DNA of 64,000 nt from Bifidobacterium erythrocebi (GTDB lineage Bacteria > Actinomycetota > Actinomycetes > Actinomycetales > Bifidobacteriaceae): the NCBI RefSeq assembly GCF_012932675.1, contig NZ_JAAIIF010000009.1, positions 62,001 through 126,000 of the forward strand, written 5' to 3'. This document shows, one piece after another, positions 20,571 through 29,013 of this stretch (positions are counted from its first letter, which is position 1; the number at the start of each line of letters is the position of its first letter). The notes beneath the pieces are model-generated. The model saw only the letters and a list, made by a program, of their open reading frames with translations. It ran no database searches and was not told where the DNA came from. Made by a program: the position numbers and the translations under genes.

Positions 20571-23180
20571 TTAGGCGCGCAGTTGCGCTCCGAGCTGAGC
20601 GGCGGCCTCGACGATGCGGGCGCGAATGGCCTCGCTGTCCTCGGCGCTCAGCGTCTTGTTCGGCGAGCGGAACACCACGGCGAAGGCGAGCGACTTCTTG
20701 CCTTCGCCCACCTGGTCGCCGGTGAACACGTCGAACAGCTCGATGGATTCCAGATCCTCGCCGGCGGCCTCGCGCACCACCTGCTCAAGCTGGGCGGCGG
20801 TCACGGAACCGTCCACGGTGAACGCAAGATCCTGCTTGACCGGCGGGAACGTGGAGATCGGCTTGGCCTGCACCGGCTTGCCGTCGAGCGTGGCGAACAG
20901 GTCGGTCATATTCAGCTCGAACGCGCTGGAATGCGCCGGGAAGCCCAAGGCCTCGTTCACATGCGGGTGCAGCTCGCCGACCAGGCCGATGTGCTTGCCA
21001 TCGGCATCCACGTAGGCGAAACGGCCCGGATGCCACTGCGCGGGAACATCCTCGGCGGCCGGCTGGTTCAGTTCGATCGTGGCGCCAAGACGGCTGGCGA
21101 TGCGGCGCACCGCCTCAACGGCGTCGGACCAATCGACCGGTCGCTTGCCGCCCATCCAGCCGGTGTTCTCCGCAAGGCCGGTGAAGATGCCGGCAACATG
21201 GTCGGGCTGGTCCGGCAGGCCGGCGTCGAGGGCCTTGAGCTGCTCCTCGGTGGGCTTGACACCGCCAGGCAGGGCCGGAATGGCCGGCGCGTCCGGATTC
21301 CACAGGTAGACATGCCCGAGTTCATACAGGCTTACGTTCTCGATGCCACGGCGAATATTGCGCTGCACGGTGGCGGCAAGCGTAGGCAGCACATGACGAC
21401 GCAGGTAGGGGCGGTCACCGTACAGCGGGTTGGCGATTTCGACGCTGACCTTCTTGGTGGCCTCCGGATCATAGCCGAACGCCTTGTAGTCCTCATCGCC
21501 GACGAACGGGTAGCTCAGCGCCTCGACCATGCCGTATTCGGCCAGCTCGTCCGCCACACGACGGCGACGCAGCTGATCGGCGGTCAGTCCGACCTCGCCC
21601 TTGACCGGGGCCGCGGGCACACGTACCGGAATCTCGTCGTATCCGACCAGTCGAGCCACTTCCTCGACCAGATCGCACGGCTCATTGAGGTCCGGGCGCC
21701 AGGTCGGCGCGGTGACGGAGAACTCGCCGTTGCCGCCGCCGGCGACGGTGCAGCCGATATCGGTCAGAATCTTGGAGATGGTGTTCACATCGGTGTCGAG
21801 TCCGGCCACGCGAGCGACCTCGGAAGTCGGGAACTGGATGGATCTGCGATGCTTGGTGTTGTTCACGTCGTTCGGGGTGTCGCTGGGGGTGCCACCGCCG
21901 TATTCGGCCAGCAGATCGGCGCACATCTGCGCCGCAGCGGGCTGCAGGGCGTAATCGACGCCGCGTTCGAAGCGACGGGACGCCTCGGAAGGAATCTTGT
22001 GGCGGCGAGCGGAACGGGCGATCGACACCTGGTCGAAGTGCGCTGCTTCCAGCAGCACGTTCTTGGTTTCGGCGGTCACCTCGCCGTACAGGCCACCCAT
22101 CACGCCGGCAATGCCGAGAATGCGGGACGAACGGTTGCCGTTCGGCGAATCGGTGATCAGCAGGTCCTCGGTGCTCAGCTCATGTTCCTTGCCGTCGAGC
22201 GTGACGAGCTTCTCGCCTTCGTTCGCACGACGAACCACGATCGGGCCTTCGATCTTGTCCAGATCGTAAGCGTGCATCGGCTGGCCCAGGTCCATCATCA
22301 CATAGTTCGTCACATCCACGGCCAGCGAAATGGAACGCATGCCGCAACGGGTCAGACGGCGGCGCATCCAGTTCGGAGTGCGTGCGGCGGGGTCGAAGCC
22401 GCGCACGATGCGTGCGTAGTAGCGATCGCAGCCGGGCACGCCGTGAATCGGATTGTTGTCGTCGATCTGCACTTCGATGTCGGGCTTGACGTCGGGCAGG
22501 GCGGATGCCGGGGTAGGCACCTTCTTGTTCAGCGCGATCACCGGGTCGGTGAACTTGGCGCCCGTGGAATGATGGTATTCACGCGCCACGCCACGGTACG
22601 ACAGCGTATAGCCGCGGTCCGGGGTGATGTTGATCTCCAGCAGCGGCTGATCGAGATGCAGCAGATGCATGGCGTCGTCGCCCGGCTTCAAAGCCTCGTA
22701 TTCCTCTTCGGTGAAGCCGTAGTTGCGCAGCAGGATGATGCCGTCGTGGTTGTCGCCCAAGCCGAGTTCACGCTCGGAGGCACACATGCCGTTGGAGATG
22801 TGGCCATAGGTCTTGCGCGGCTCAATCTTGAAATCACCGGGCAGCACGGCACCCGGCAGAGTCACTACGACCTTCTCGCCGGCGGCCATGTTCGGCGCGC
22901 CGCAGATGATGCCGCGCGGCACCTTGTTGCCGTTCTCGTCGACCTCGTTGTACTTGTCGCCGACGTCCACATGGCACCAGTTGATGATCTTGCCGTTCTT
23001 CTGCGGTTCGGGCGTGGCATCCACCACGTAGCCGACCACGATCGGGCCGGTGACCTGGCTGGAGTGGATCTCCTCCTCTTCCAGACCGACCTTCACCAGA
23101 TCCTTGGCGAGCTGCTCGTATGTCAGATCGTCCGGGACTTCGACATGGCTCTTGAGCCAATCAATATCAACCATAGGCAT
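20571..23180 (-). CDS. pheT: Phenylalanyl-tRNA synthetase beta subunit
   Basis: Large subunit of the heterotetrameric class II Phe-tRNA synthetase, 869 residues. An N-terminal OB/tRNA-binding domain (about residues 40-160) precedes the B3/B4 editing domain, B5 (SEVARVAGLD), the catalytic-like core and a C-terminal ferredoxin-like anticodon-binding domain (STFPPVKQDLAF). Starts at 23186 (TTG), 23180 and 23174 are in frame; 23180 is nine bases from GGGGGAG. It begins seven bases after the pheS stop. Confidence 0.96.
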   Translation of the reverse strand: MPMVDIDWLKSHVEVPDDLTYEQLAKDLVKVGLEEEEIHSSQVTGPIVVGYVVDATPEPQKNGKIINWCHVDVGDKYNEVDENGNKVPRGIICGAPNMAAGEKVVVTLPGAVLPGDFKIEPRKTYGHISNGMCASERELGLGDNHDGIILLRNYGFTEEEYEALKPGDDAMHLLHLDQPLLEINITPDRGYTLSYRGVAREYHHSTGAKFTDPVIALNKKVPTPASALPDVKPDIEVQIDDNNPIHGVPGCDRYYARIVRGFDPAARTPNWMRRRLTRCGMRSISLAVDVTNYVMMDLGQPMHAYDLDKIEGPIVVRRANEGEKLVTLDGKEHELSTEDLLITDSPNGNRSSRILGIAGVMGGLYGEVTAETKNVLLEAAHFDQVSIARSARRHKIPSEASRRFERGVDYALQPAAAQMCADLLAEYGGGTPSDTPNDVNNTKHRRSIQFPTSEVARVAGLDTDVNTISKILTDIGCTVAGGGNGEFSVTAPTWRPDLNEPCDLVEEVARLVGYDEIPVRVPAAPVKGEVGLTADQLRRRRVADELAEYGMVEALSYPFVGDEDYKAFGYDPEATKKVSVEIANPLYGDRPYLRRHVLPTLAATVQRNIRRGIENVSLYELGHVYLWNPDAPAIPALPGGVKPTEEQLKALDAGLPDQPDHVAGIFTGLAENTGWMGGKRPVDWSDAVEAVRRIASRLGATIELNQPAAEDVPAQWHPGRFAYVDADGKHIGLVGELHPHVNEALGFPAHSSAFELNMTDLFATLDGKPVQAKPISTFPPVKQDLAFTVDGSVTAAQLEQVVREAAGEDLESIELFDVFTGDQVGEGKKSLAFAVVFRSPNKTLSAEDSEAIRARIVEAAAQLGAQLRA

Positions 23181-23186
23181 GGGCAA

Positions 23187-24254
23187 TCACTCCCCCATCA
23201 CAAACTGTTCGGCGAAACGCACGTCACCCTCCACGAGGTCGTGCATATCGTTGATGTCGCTGCGCAGCAGCAGCGTTCGTTCCATTCCGACACCGAACGC
23301 GAAGCCGGTGTACTCGTTCGGGTCAAGGCCCGCGGACTTCAGCACGTTCGGGTTCACCATGCCGCAGCCGCCCCATTCGAGCCAGCCCGGGCCGCCCTTC
23401 TTATCGGGGAACCACAGGTCGAGCTCGGCGCTCGGCTCGGTGAACGGGAAGTAGCTCGGGCGCAGACGGGTCTTGGCTTCCGGGCCGAACATGGCCACGG
23501 CGAGCTTGTCGAGCACGCCCTTGAGATCGGCCATGGTCAGGCCCTTGTCCACGGCGAGCGCCTCGCACTGGTGGAACACCGGGGTATGGGTGGCGTCGAG
23601 CTCGTCGGTGCGGAACACGCGGCCCGGGCTGGCGATGTACAGCGGCACGCCGCGGTCGATCAATGCACGGACCTGATCGGAGGAGGTCTGGGTGCGCACG
23701 ACCATGTTGCTGCCCACGAAGCCGGCGGCATCCTTGGCCTGGTTGCCCTTCACGTAGAAGGTGTCCTGCATCTGGCGTGCAGGATGGTCGGGGCCGAAGT
23801 TCAGCGCGTCGAAGTTGTACCACTCGCTTTCCACTTCGGGGCCGGAGGAGATCTGCCAGCCCATGGAGATGAAGAAGTCCTCGACGTCTTCCATCAGCTT
23901 GGCGAGCGGATGACGCGCGCCGAGCGGCTTGCGATTGACCGGCAGTGTCATGTCGACGGTTTCGGCCGCGAGCGCCGCGGCTTCCTCTGCGGCCTTCAGT
24001 TCCTTTTCGCGCGGCCCGTATGCGCGTCCGAAGTCGGCGCGGAGCTTGCCCATGAGCTGGCCGGCTTCCTTCTTCTGGTCCTTGGGCAGCGAACCGATGG
24101 CCTTGCTGGCCTTGGTCATCGCCGATTCCGCACCGGCGTACTGCGTTTTGATGGCTTTCAGTTCCTCCAGACTGGAGGCGTTCTGGATTTTGGCGATGCC
24201 TTCAGCGACCGCATCGCTTACCGCTTGGGCGTCAAACACCATACCCTCTGCCAC
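23187..24254 (-). CDS. pheS: Phenylalanyl-tRNA synthetase alpha subunit
   Basis: Catalytic subunit of Phe-tRNA synthetase, 355 residues from the GTG at 24254 behind AAGGGAG; an ATG four codons later (24242) is the alternative. An N-terminal coiled coil (residues about 1-95) binds tRNA. The class II motifs follow: HPLAKLMEDVEDFF, RTQTSSDQVRAL, a GRVFR motif 2 and the motif 3 region FGVGMERTLLLR. A 5' hairpin (24275-24297) precedes the Shine-Dalgarno. Confidence 0.95.
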   Translation of the reverse strand: MAEGMVFDAQAVSDAVAEGIAKIQNASSLEELKAIKTQYAGAESAMTKASKAIGSLPKDQKKEAGQLMGKLRADFGRAYGPREKELKAAEEAAALAAETVDMTLPVNRKPLGARHPLAKLMEDVEDFFISMGWQISSGPEVESEWYNFDALNFGPDHPARQMQDTFYVKGNQAKDAAGFVGSNMVVRTQTSSDQVRALIDRGVPLYIASPGRVFRTDELDATHTPVFHQCEALAVDKGLTMADLKGVLDKLAVAMFGPEAKTRLRPSYFPFTEPSAELDLWFPDKKGGPGWLEWGGCGMVNPNVLKSAGLDPNEYTGFAFGVGMERTLLLRSDINDMHDLVEGDVRFAEQFVMGE

Positions 24255-24274
24255 GGTCTCCCTTTCTAATATTC

Positions 24275-24297
24275 CTTGGAACGATAGTGTTTCCAAG
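24275..24297 (-). other. Hairpin in the pheS 5' leader
   Basis: CTTGGAA/TTCCAAG (24275-24281 and 24291-24297) lies about 20 bases before the pheS start. No T-box specifier or anti-terminator sequence was recognised, so its role, if any, is unknown. Confidence 0.4.
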
Positions 24298-24419
24298 CAC
24301 TTTACCGACACACATTCTTTCACGCCTACTCGACCGCTTAAGCTCCCGGCTTCACTTCTTGGACACCGGCGGCGCATGCTTGCCGACGTGCCTGCGGGAC
24401 CGCCTGCGAAGACTCGGCG

Positions 24420-24453
24420 GCCGGGCATGTGTATCGTTCTACCGATGCCCGGC
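24420..24453 (-). terminator. Hairpin after the RNA methyltransferase gene
   Basis: 9-bp perfect stem GCCGGGCAT/ATGCCCGGC (24420-24428 and 24445-24453) with a 16-base loop, about 20 bases downstream of the methyltransferase stop. Confidence 0.55.
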
Positions 24454-24473
24454 GCGAATAGGCGTGATGGACG

Positions 24474-25346
24474 CTAGCGTGTGAACGCGAGGCTCATCAG
24501 GATGATGGCAGCGGAGGTGCCCAGATTGAGCGATTCCGCCTTGCCATACATCGGGATGGACACGATGCGCTGGCACTGTTCGAGCGTCTTGCCGTTGAGC
24601 CCACGGGCCTCGTTGCCGAACAGGACGGCGTACCCGTCCTTGCGGTGGTCCTCGCCGCGCATATGGTCGAGCACGTCCGGCAGGGATTCCGGCTTGCGCT
24701 TGCGCGTACCGTACACGTCCGCCGCCCACACGTCGAGCCCCTGTTCCTTCATCCAGTCGAAGAAGTCGTTGGTGCCCATGGCGATGACGGGGATGTGGAA
24801 CAGCGAGCCGGTGGTGGAGCGGATCACCTTGGGGTTGAGCATGTCGACGCAGTCGTCGACGAAGACGACCACGTCGCATCCGGCGGCGTCCGCGGCACGG
24901 ATCACGGTGCCCGCGTTGCCCGGGTCGCGCACCTGCCAGAACGCGGCGACGCGCATGCCCCTGGAATACGAGGAGGCCTTCTCCACTTCGGCCTTCATGC
25001 CGGCGCGAAGCTTGTCGATGTCGCCCACGGCGACGACGCCCTGGGCGTCGGGGCTGATGTGGTCGATCACCTCGCGGGTGGCGGTGTGGATGTACAGGTC
25101 GGCGGATTTGTCGAGCGCGCGCTGCGCGATGTCGGCGAGCACGTCGGAGTCGATGCCGTCCTCGTCACCGGCCACGTAGATGTCGGTGATGACGTCGGAC
25201 GAGTAGCGTACGGCCTCGCGCACGGCCTGGGGCCCTTCGATGAGGAACCGGCCGTTCTTGCGACGGGCCTTGGTACGGCTGAGGTCCGCGATTCTGCGGA
25301 CACGATCGGATCTTGGATTGTCAAGCAGTTGAGCGTTGATTGGCAT
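24474..25346 (-). CDS. SpoU/TrmH-family RNA 2'-O-methyltransferase
   Basis: Probable 2'-O-ribose methyltransferase of tRNA or rRNA, 290 residues from the ATG at 25346 (GGTGGAG upstream). The N-terminal SpoU substrate-binding domain (GRFLIEGPQAVREAV) is followed by the trefoil-knot SPOUT domain with motif 1 RDPGNAGTVIRAAD, motif 2 LFGNEARGL and motif 3 IPMYGKAESLNLGTSAAI. Position next to pheS-pheT is common in actinobacteria. The target nucleotide cannot be read from sequence. Confidence 0.92.
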   Translation of the reverse strand: MPINAQLLDNPRSDRVRRIADLSRTKARRKNGRFLIEGPQAVREAVRYSSDVITDIYVAGDEDGIDSDVLADIAQRALDKSADLYIHTATREVIDHISPDAQGVVAVGDIDKLRAGMKAEVEKASSYSRGMRVAAFWQVRDPGNAGTVIRAADAAGCDVVVFVDDCVDMLNPKVIRSTTGSLFHIPVIAMGTNDFFDWMKEQGLDVWAADVYGTRKRKPESLPDVLDHMRGEDHRKDGYAVLFGNEARGLNGKTLEQCQRIVSIPMYGKAESLNLGTSAAIILMSLAFTR

Positions 25347-25449
25347 GCTCTCCACCCTACCGCCCAAGCAGACATTCGCGGCGTTCCCGCGCCATATGCG
25401 TCGTACGCGTCGTATGCGATGCTCCGTCCGGCTGCGCCGATCGGTGCCG

Positions 25450-28002
25450 TCAGTTGCCGAAGAAGGAGAACGTGCCGAAGGCCAGCGCCAGGCTCAGCGA
25501 GATCAGCGGCAATGCCAGGCATGCCACCAGGAACACCTTGTCGCGCGTGTGCACCGTGCTCACGCGGGCGTGGCTGCGCGGCCCGGTTCCGCCGAATCCT
25601 CGCGCCTCCATGGCCGTGGCCAGCGTGGTGGAGCGCCGGATGGACAATACCAGCAGCGCGAAAGTCTGCGGGAAGAACGCGCGAATCTTGCTGTCGTCGC
25701 CCAAACCGCGCGAACGGCGGGATGCAGTCAACGCGGCCCAATCGTCCTGCAGGACGGAGAACAGGCGCATGCCCGCCAAGCCGCCGTACACGAAACGGTC
25801 GGGCAAGTGCAGGATCTGGCTGAACGAATCCGCCAGATCAGTGGAGTCGATGCCGAGCACGGCGATGATCGCGGGAATGCCGATGGCGAGAATACGCAAC
25901 GCCGTTGCCAAGGCGAGTTCCGCGGAACGGTCGGTAACATGCATCAACCCCCACTGCCACCACAGGTTGCCGCCTGACTTGCCGTACAGCAGTACGGCCA
26001 GCGCGGAGCAGGGCGCACCGATGAACACCGGCCAGGTCGATTTCACCGTTTGCCATGGCATGATGCCGATGGCCATGAGAATGATGAATTCCATTACGAG
26101 CATGCTTCCCGAGGAAAGCCAGTCGAGGCTCAGCAGCATGGGCAGCGCCGCGAGGAAACCGCCGATCAGACGGTACGCGGGGTTGAGCGAAGCCAGGAAC
26201 GGCGAACGGCTGGATTGGCGTTCCCGCTCGTCACGCGTGTTCACTTGGCTTACCGGAATCACGCCGTCGCCGCAAGGCGAAGCATCGCCCGTCTTCTCCC
26301 CGGGGACGTTCCATTCCAATGCGGCGTTTTCAGGCAGCAGTTCGACCACGCGCGCGTCCAAAGCCGTGACCAGTTCCCTATCGTGCGTGACGACGATGAT
26401 GCTCACACCGTCCGACCGCAGGCTTTGGATGAGTTCCACCATCTGCATCCAAGTGTTGCGATCCTGCCCGAAGGTCGGTTCGTCGAGGATCAGCACGCGC
26501 GGCGCGGCGGCCAGAGCCGAAGCCACGGTAAGTCGGCGTTTCTCGCCGCCGGACAGCGTATACGGGTTGGCGTTCGCATAACGCAGCAGGTTGAATCGTT
26601 CCAGCAAACCGAGCGCACGCTCCTTGGCCTGTTGTTCATCAACGCCGGTGCGCAGCGGCCCGAGCATCACTTCCTCAAGCACGCTGCCTTTGACGAACTG
26701 GTGTTCGGGGTTTTGGAACACGTAGGAAATGCGGGATGCAAGTTCGGTGGACTTCCATGAGCTGGGGTGTGTGCCGCGAGCGCCTTCCGCCAGCGAGCGC
26801 GATGCTTCCACGTCGCCGCTTACCGGTTCGAGCAGGCCGGCGAGGGTGAGCGAGAGTGTGGATTTGCCGGCGCCGTTCGCGCCGACCACCGCGGTGATCT
26901 GGCCTTGTTTGAAGGCGAGGTCGATGCCGGTCGCCACCGCTGTGCCGTTGCGTCCGATGGCGAGATCATGGGTGTGGAGTACCGGTTCGCCGGTGCCTTC
27001 GCGGGCCGGGTAGTCGGGTTCGCCGTCGACGTGGATGGGGGCGATGCGGTATTCGTCGCGCATGTATCGTTCCGGCACCCAGATGCCGAGCTGCGCGAAA
27101 TCGAGGTTCGGATCGTTGAATACTTCGTCCGGGGTGCCGTCCGCGACGATGACGGTACGGCGTTCACCGTTCTCGCCGTTGTTCTCGCTGCCTTCACCAC
27201 GGTTCTCGCCGTTGTTCTCACTGCCGCCCTTACCACCGGTTTCCCCGTCGTCTTCGGCGGATCCCAGCACGACCACGCGGTCGATCAGGTCGATCCACGG
27301 CTCGGCGCGATGCTCCACCAGCACCATGGTCGAATGGAATTCGTCAAGCACGTCACGCACCGCGCCCACCACTTGTGTGACGCCGTCGGGGTCAAGATTC
27401 GCGGTGGGTTCGTCCAGCAGCAGCACGCCGGGCCTCATCGCCAATGCGCCGGCCAAGGCGAGCCGTTGCATTTGCCCGCCGCTCAGATGGGTGATGGAAC
27501 GGTGCAGTTGCAGACCTTTCAACCCGACTGCGGCGAGACTGCTGTCCACACGCTTCCAGATCTCATCGCGTTCCACATTGAGGTTCTCCGGGCCGAAGGC
27601 GACATTGTCGCCGAGCCGTTGGAACACGGCTTGCGCGTCCGGGTCCTGCAATACCAGGCCCACGCGCCCTCTCGCTTCACGTACGGGAACGTCATCCACC
27701 AGCACGCGCCCTTCGGTCGCACCGCCTTCGGCGTCGACCACGGCTACCGTACCGTCATCCGCGGTTTCCGTGCCTTGAACGTATTCGCCGGACCCGAGCA
27801 GCCCAGCCCCGCCTTCGAGAATGGTGGATTTGCCAATGCCGGACGCGCCCAACAGCAGCACGCGCTGCCCGGCTTCGATGTTGAGGTCGAGCCCGCGCAC
27901 GCTGAAATGCTTGCGCGACGCGTGACGGTACCCCCAATGTTCGAAACGCAATGCGGCGTTCTGAAACGGTGTGATGGCAGGTGTTGCTGAAGATTCAGGC
28001 AC
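25450..28002 (-). CDS. ykoD-ykoC: Fused ECF transporter: two ATPase domains plus T (transmembrane) subunit, YkoD-YkoC type
   Basis: 850 residues from the GTG at 28002, with AAGGA eight bases upstream. ATPase domain 1 has Walker A GASGIGKST (about 52-60), LSGGQ and LLLDEPTANLDPDG. ATPase domain 2 has GANGAGKST (about 374-382), LSGGE and LILDEPTFGQD. From about residue 605 it is an EcfT permease with the two coupling motifs SRRSRGLG and EARGFG. A Glu/Asn/Gly-rich spacer (about 258-280) sits between the ATPases. It is paralogous to the separate genes at 41844-44226. The neighbouring ykoE and TPP riboswitch point to thiamine or a precursor. Confidence 0.92.
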   Translation of the reverse strand: MPESSATPAITPFQNAALRFEHWGYRHASRKHFSVRGLDLNIEAGQRVLLLGASGIGKSTILEGGAGLLGSGEYVQGTETADDGTVAVVDAEGGATEGRVLVDDVPVREARGRVGLVLQDPDAQAVFQRLGDNVAFGPENLNVERDEIWKRVDSSLAAVGLKGLQLHRSITHLSGGQMQRLALAGALAMRPGVLLLDEPTANLDPDGVTQVVGAVRDVLDEFHSTMVLVEHRAEPWIDLIDRVVVLGSAEDDGETGGKGGSENNGENRGEGSENNGENGERRTVIVADGTPDEVFNDPNLDFAQLGIWVPERYMRDEYRIAPIHVDGEPDYPAREGTGEPVLHTHDLAIGRNGTAVATGIDLAFKQGQITAVVGANGAGKSTLSLTLAGLLEPVSGDVEASRSLAEGARGTHPSSWKSTELASRISYVFQNPEHQFVKGSVLEEVMLGPLRTGVDEQQAKERALGLLERFNLLRYANANPYTLSGGEKRRLTVASALAAAPRVLILDEPTFGQDRNTWMQMVELIQSLRSDGVSIIVVTHDRELVTALDARVVELLPENAALEWNVPGEKTGDASPCGDGVIPVSQVNTRDERERQSSRSPFLASLNPAYRLIGGFLAALPMLLSLDWLSSGSMLVMEFIILMAIGIMPWQTVKSTWPVFIGAPCSALAVLLYGKSGGNLWWQWGLMHVTDRSAELALATALRILAIGIPAIIAVLGIDSTDLADSFSQILHLPDRFVYGGLAGMRLFSVLQDDWAALTASRRSRGLGDDSKIRAFFPQTFALLVLSIRRSTTLATAMEARGFGGTGPRSHARVSTVHTRDKVFLVACLALPLISLSLALAFGTFSFFGN

Positions 28003-28080
28003 TGTGACGATCCTTGCTGTACTTGCTGTGGTTCTCATGATGAGGTTCGCCGTTTCCGGCATGGGTGTTCGGAACGTATC

Positions 28081-28125
28081 GATACGGCCCGCATCGGTTC
28101 GTCGCGGACCGTTGCGGGCCGTATC
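28081..28125 (-). other. Intercistronic hairpin between ykoE and ykoDC
   Basis: Perfect 13-bp arms GATACGGCCCGCA/TGCGGGCCGTATC (28081-28093 and 28113-28125) in the gap between the S-component gene and the fused energizing module. It may attenuate the downstream gene or stabilise the upstream mRNA. Confidence 0.6.
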
Positions 28126-28146
28126 GGCGGGTGTTGCGGGAACGGG

Positions 28147-28761
28147 TCAGTTCAAGCCGCGCACCTCGCGGCCGGACGCGAACTTGTCGAGCGCACCCGT
28201 TTTGGCGATGCCGAGGTACAGGAACCACATGAGCAGACCGGCGACCAGCGTGCCGGAAACGACGGTGGTGATGAGGTAGACGACGCCGTAGGAGCCGGCG
28301 ATGTCGATGGCCTGCAGGTGAGTGAAGAAGCTGTAGGCCCAGCAGCCGACGCCGGACAGTGCTCCGGAAAGCAGCATGGTGCCGATGTTCCACTTTCGGT
28401 AGGCGAAGATGAGGAAGGCGATTTCGGCGGTCACGCCCTGCGCGAGGGCGATGGAGAAGGTGTCGAGGCCGCCCCACTGGTTGCCGAGCAGCGCTTCGAG
28501 CACGCCGCCGACCACTTCGGCGTAGATCGCGGCGCCGGGCTTACGCACGATGACCGCCGCAAGCGGTGCGGCGAACAGCCACAGGCCGTTGAACAGGCCA
28601 GCAAGGCCGGGGACCACGGCTTCGAGCACGCTCCACGGTGCGGCGGTGACGATGGAGACCAGCCAGTAGATCAGAGCCGATGCGACGCCGATCACGGATG
28701 CGACGGCGATGTCGACGACGCGCCATTTGAAATTGGGTTTGCTGATGGTTGTTGCAGACAT
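28147..28761 (-). CDS. ykoE: ECF transporter S component, YkoE family (thiamine or HMP uptake)
   Basis: Membrane substrate-binding subunit, 204 residues from the ATG at 28761, with AAAGG upstream. It has about six membrane segments and the YkoE features VRKPGAAIYAE and ALLGNQWGG. 3'-side segments include ALSGVGCWAYS. It partners the fused A-A-T protein downstream. The TPP riboswitch in the leader indicates repression when thiamine pyrophosphate is plentiful. It is paralogous to the gene at 44388-45020. Confidence 0.9.
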   Translation of the reverse strand: MSATTISKPNFKWRVVDIAVASVIGVASALIYWLVSIVTAAPWSVLEAVVPGLAGLFNGLWLFAAPLAAVIVRKPGAAIYAEVVGGVLEALLGNQWGGLDTFSIALAQGVTAEIAFLIFAYRKWNIGTMLLSGALSGVGCWAYSFFTHLQAIDIAGSYGVVYLITTVVSGTLVAGLLMWFLYLGIAKTGALDKFASGREVRGLN

Positions 28762-28766
28762 GGCAA

Positions 28767-28819
28767 GTGCCTTTCTTCTCAGGTCGACGCAATGCGCCGG
28801 CGGGGTTTCAAGGCACGGG
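28767..28819 (-). promoter_or_regulatory. Shine-Dalgarno sequestering stem of TPP leader 1
   Basis: AAAGGCAC, which contains the ykoE ribosome site, can pair with GTGCCTT just after the aptamer (plus-strand blocks 28810-28816 and 28767-28774). The adjoining CCCGTG can instead pair with CACGGG of the aptamer. This suggests a translational switch. Confidence 0.6.
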
Positions 28820-28824
28820 AAATA

Positions 28825-28928
28825 AGAGCGACAATATCCGTGCCCGGCATTGCCCGCGCACGTTCCATCGGTCGAGATCCTCACGATCTCCTCTCAGCCG
28901 CCATATGGGGCAGCTCCCGTGTCGCTCT
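28825..28928 (-). promoter_or_regulatory. TPP riboswitch 1 (THI element) before ykoE
   Basis: Read on the minus strand it has CACGGGAGC, GCTGAGAGG, CGACC followed by GGAAC, and GCACGGA in the order of the TPP aptamer. Stem P1 is a perfect nine-pair helix, AGAGCGACA with TGTCGCTCT, at the two ends. Placement directly before an ECF S component fits thiamine control. Confidence 0.9.
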
Positions 28929-29013
28929 CCACCATAAAGCCCCGCCATGACTATCGCAATACCGTGTCCGTCCCGCCCATGGCATTCGCCACCGCAGACT
29001 ATCCGCTTTTGAA

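Noticed and set aside
20583-24269. 1228-residue open frame on the plus strand
   Set aside because: Antisense to pheS and pheT, which have clear motifs and ribosome sites.
24255-24420. T-box leader before pheS
   Set aside because: Only a short hairpin is present; no T-box core sequence.
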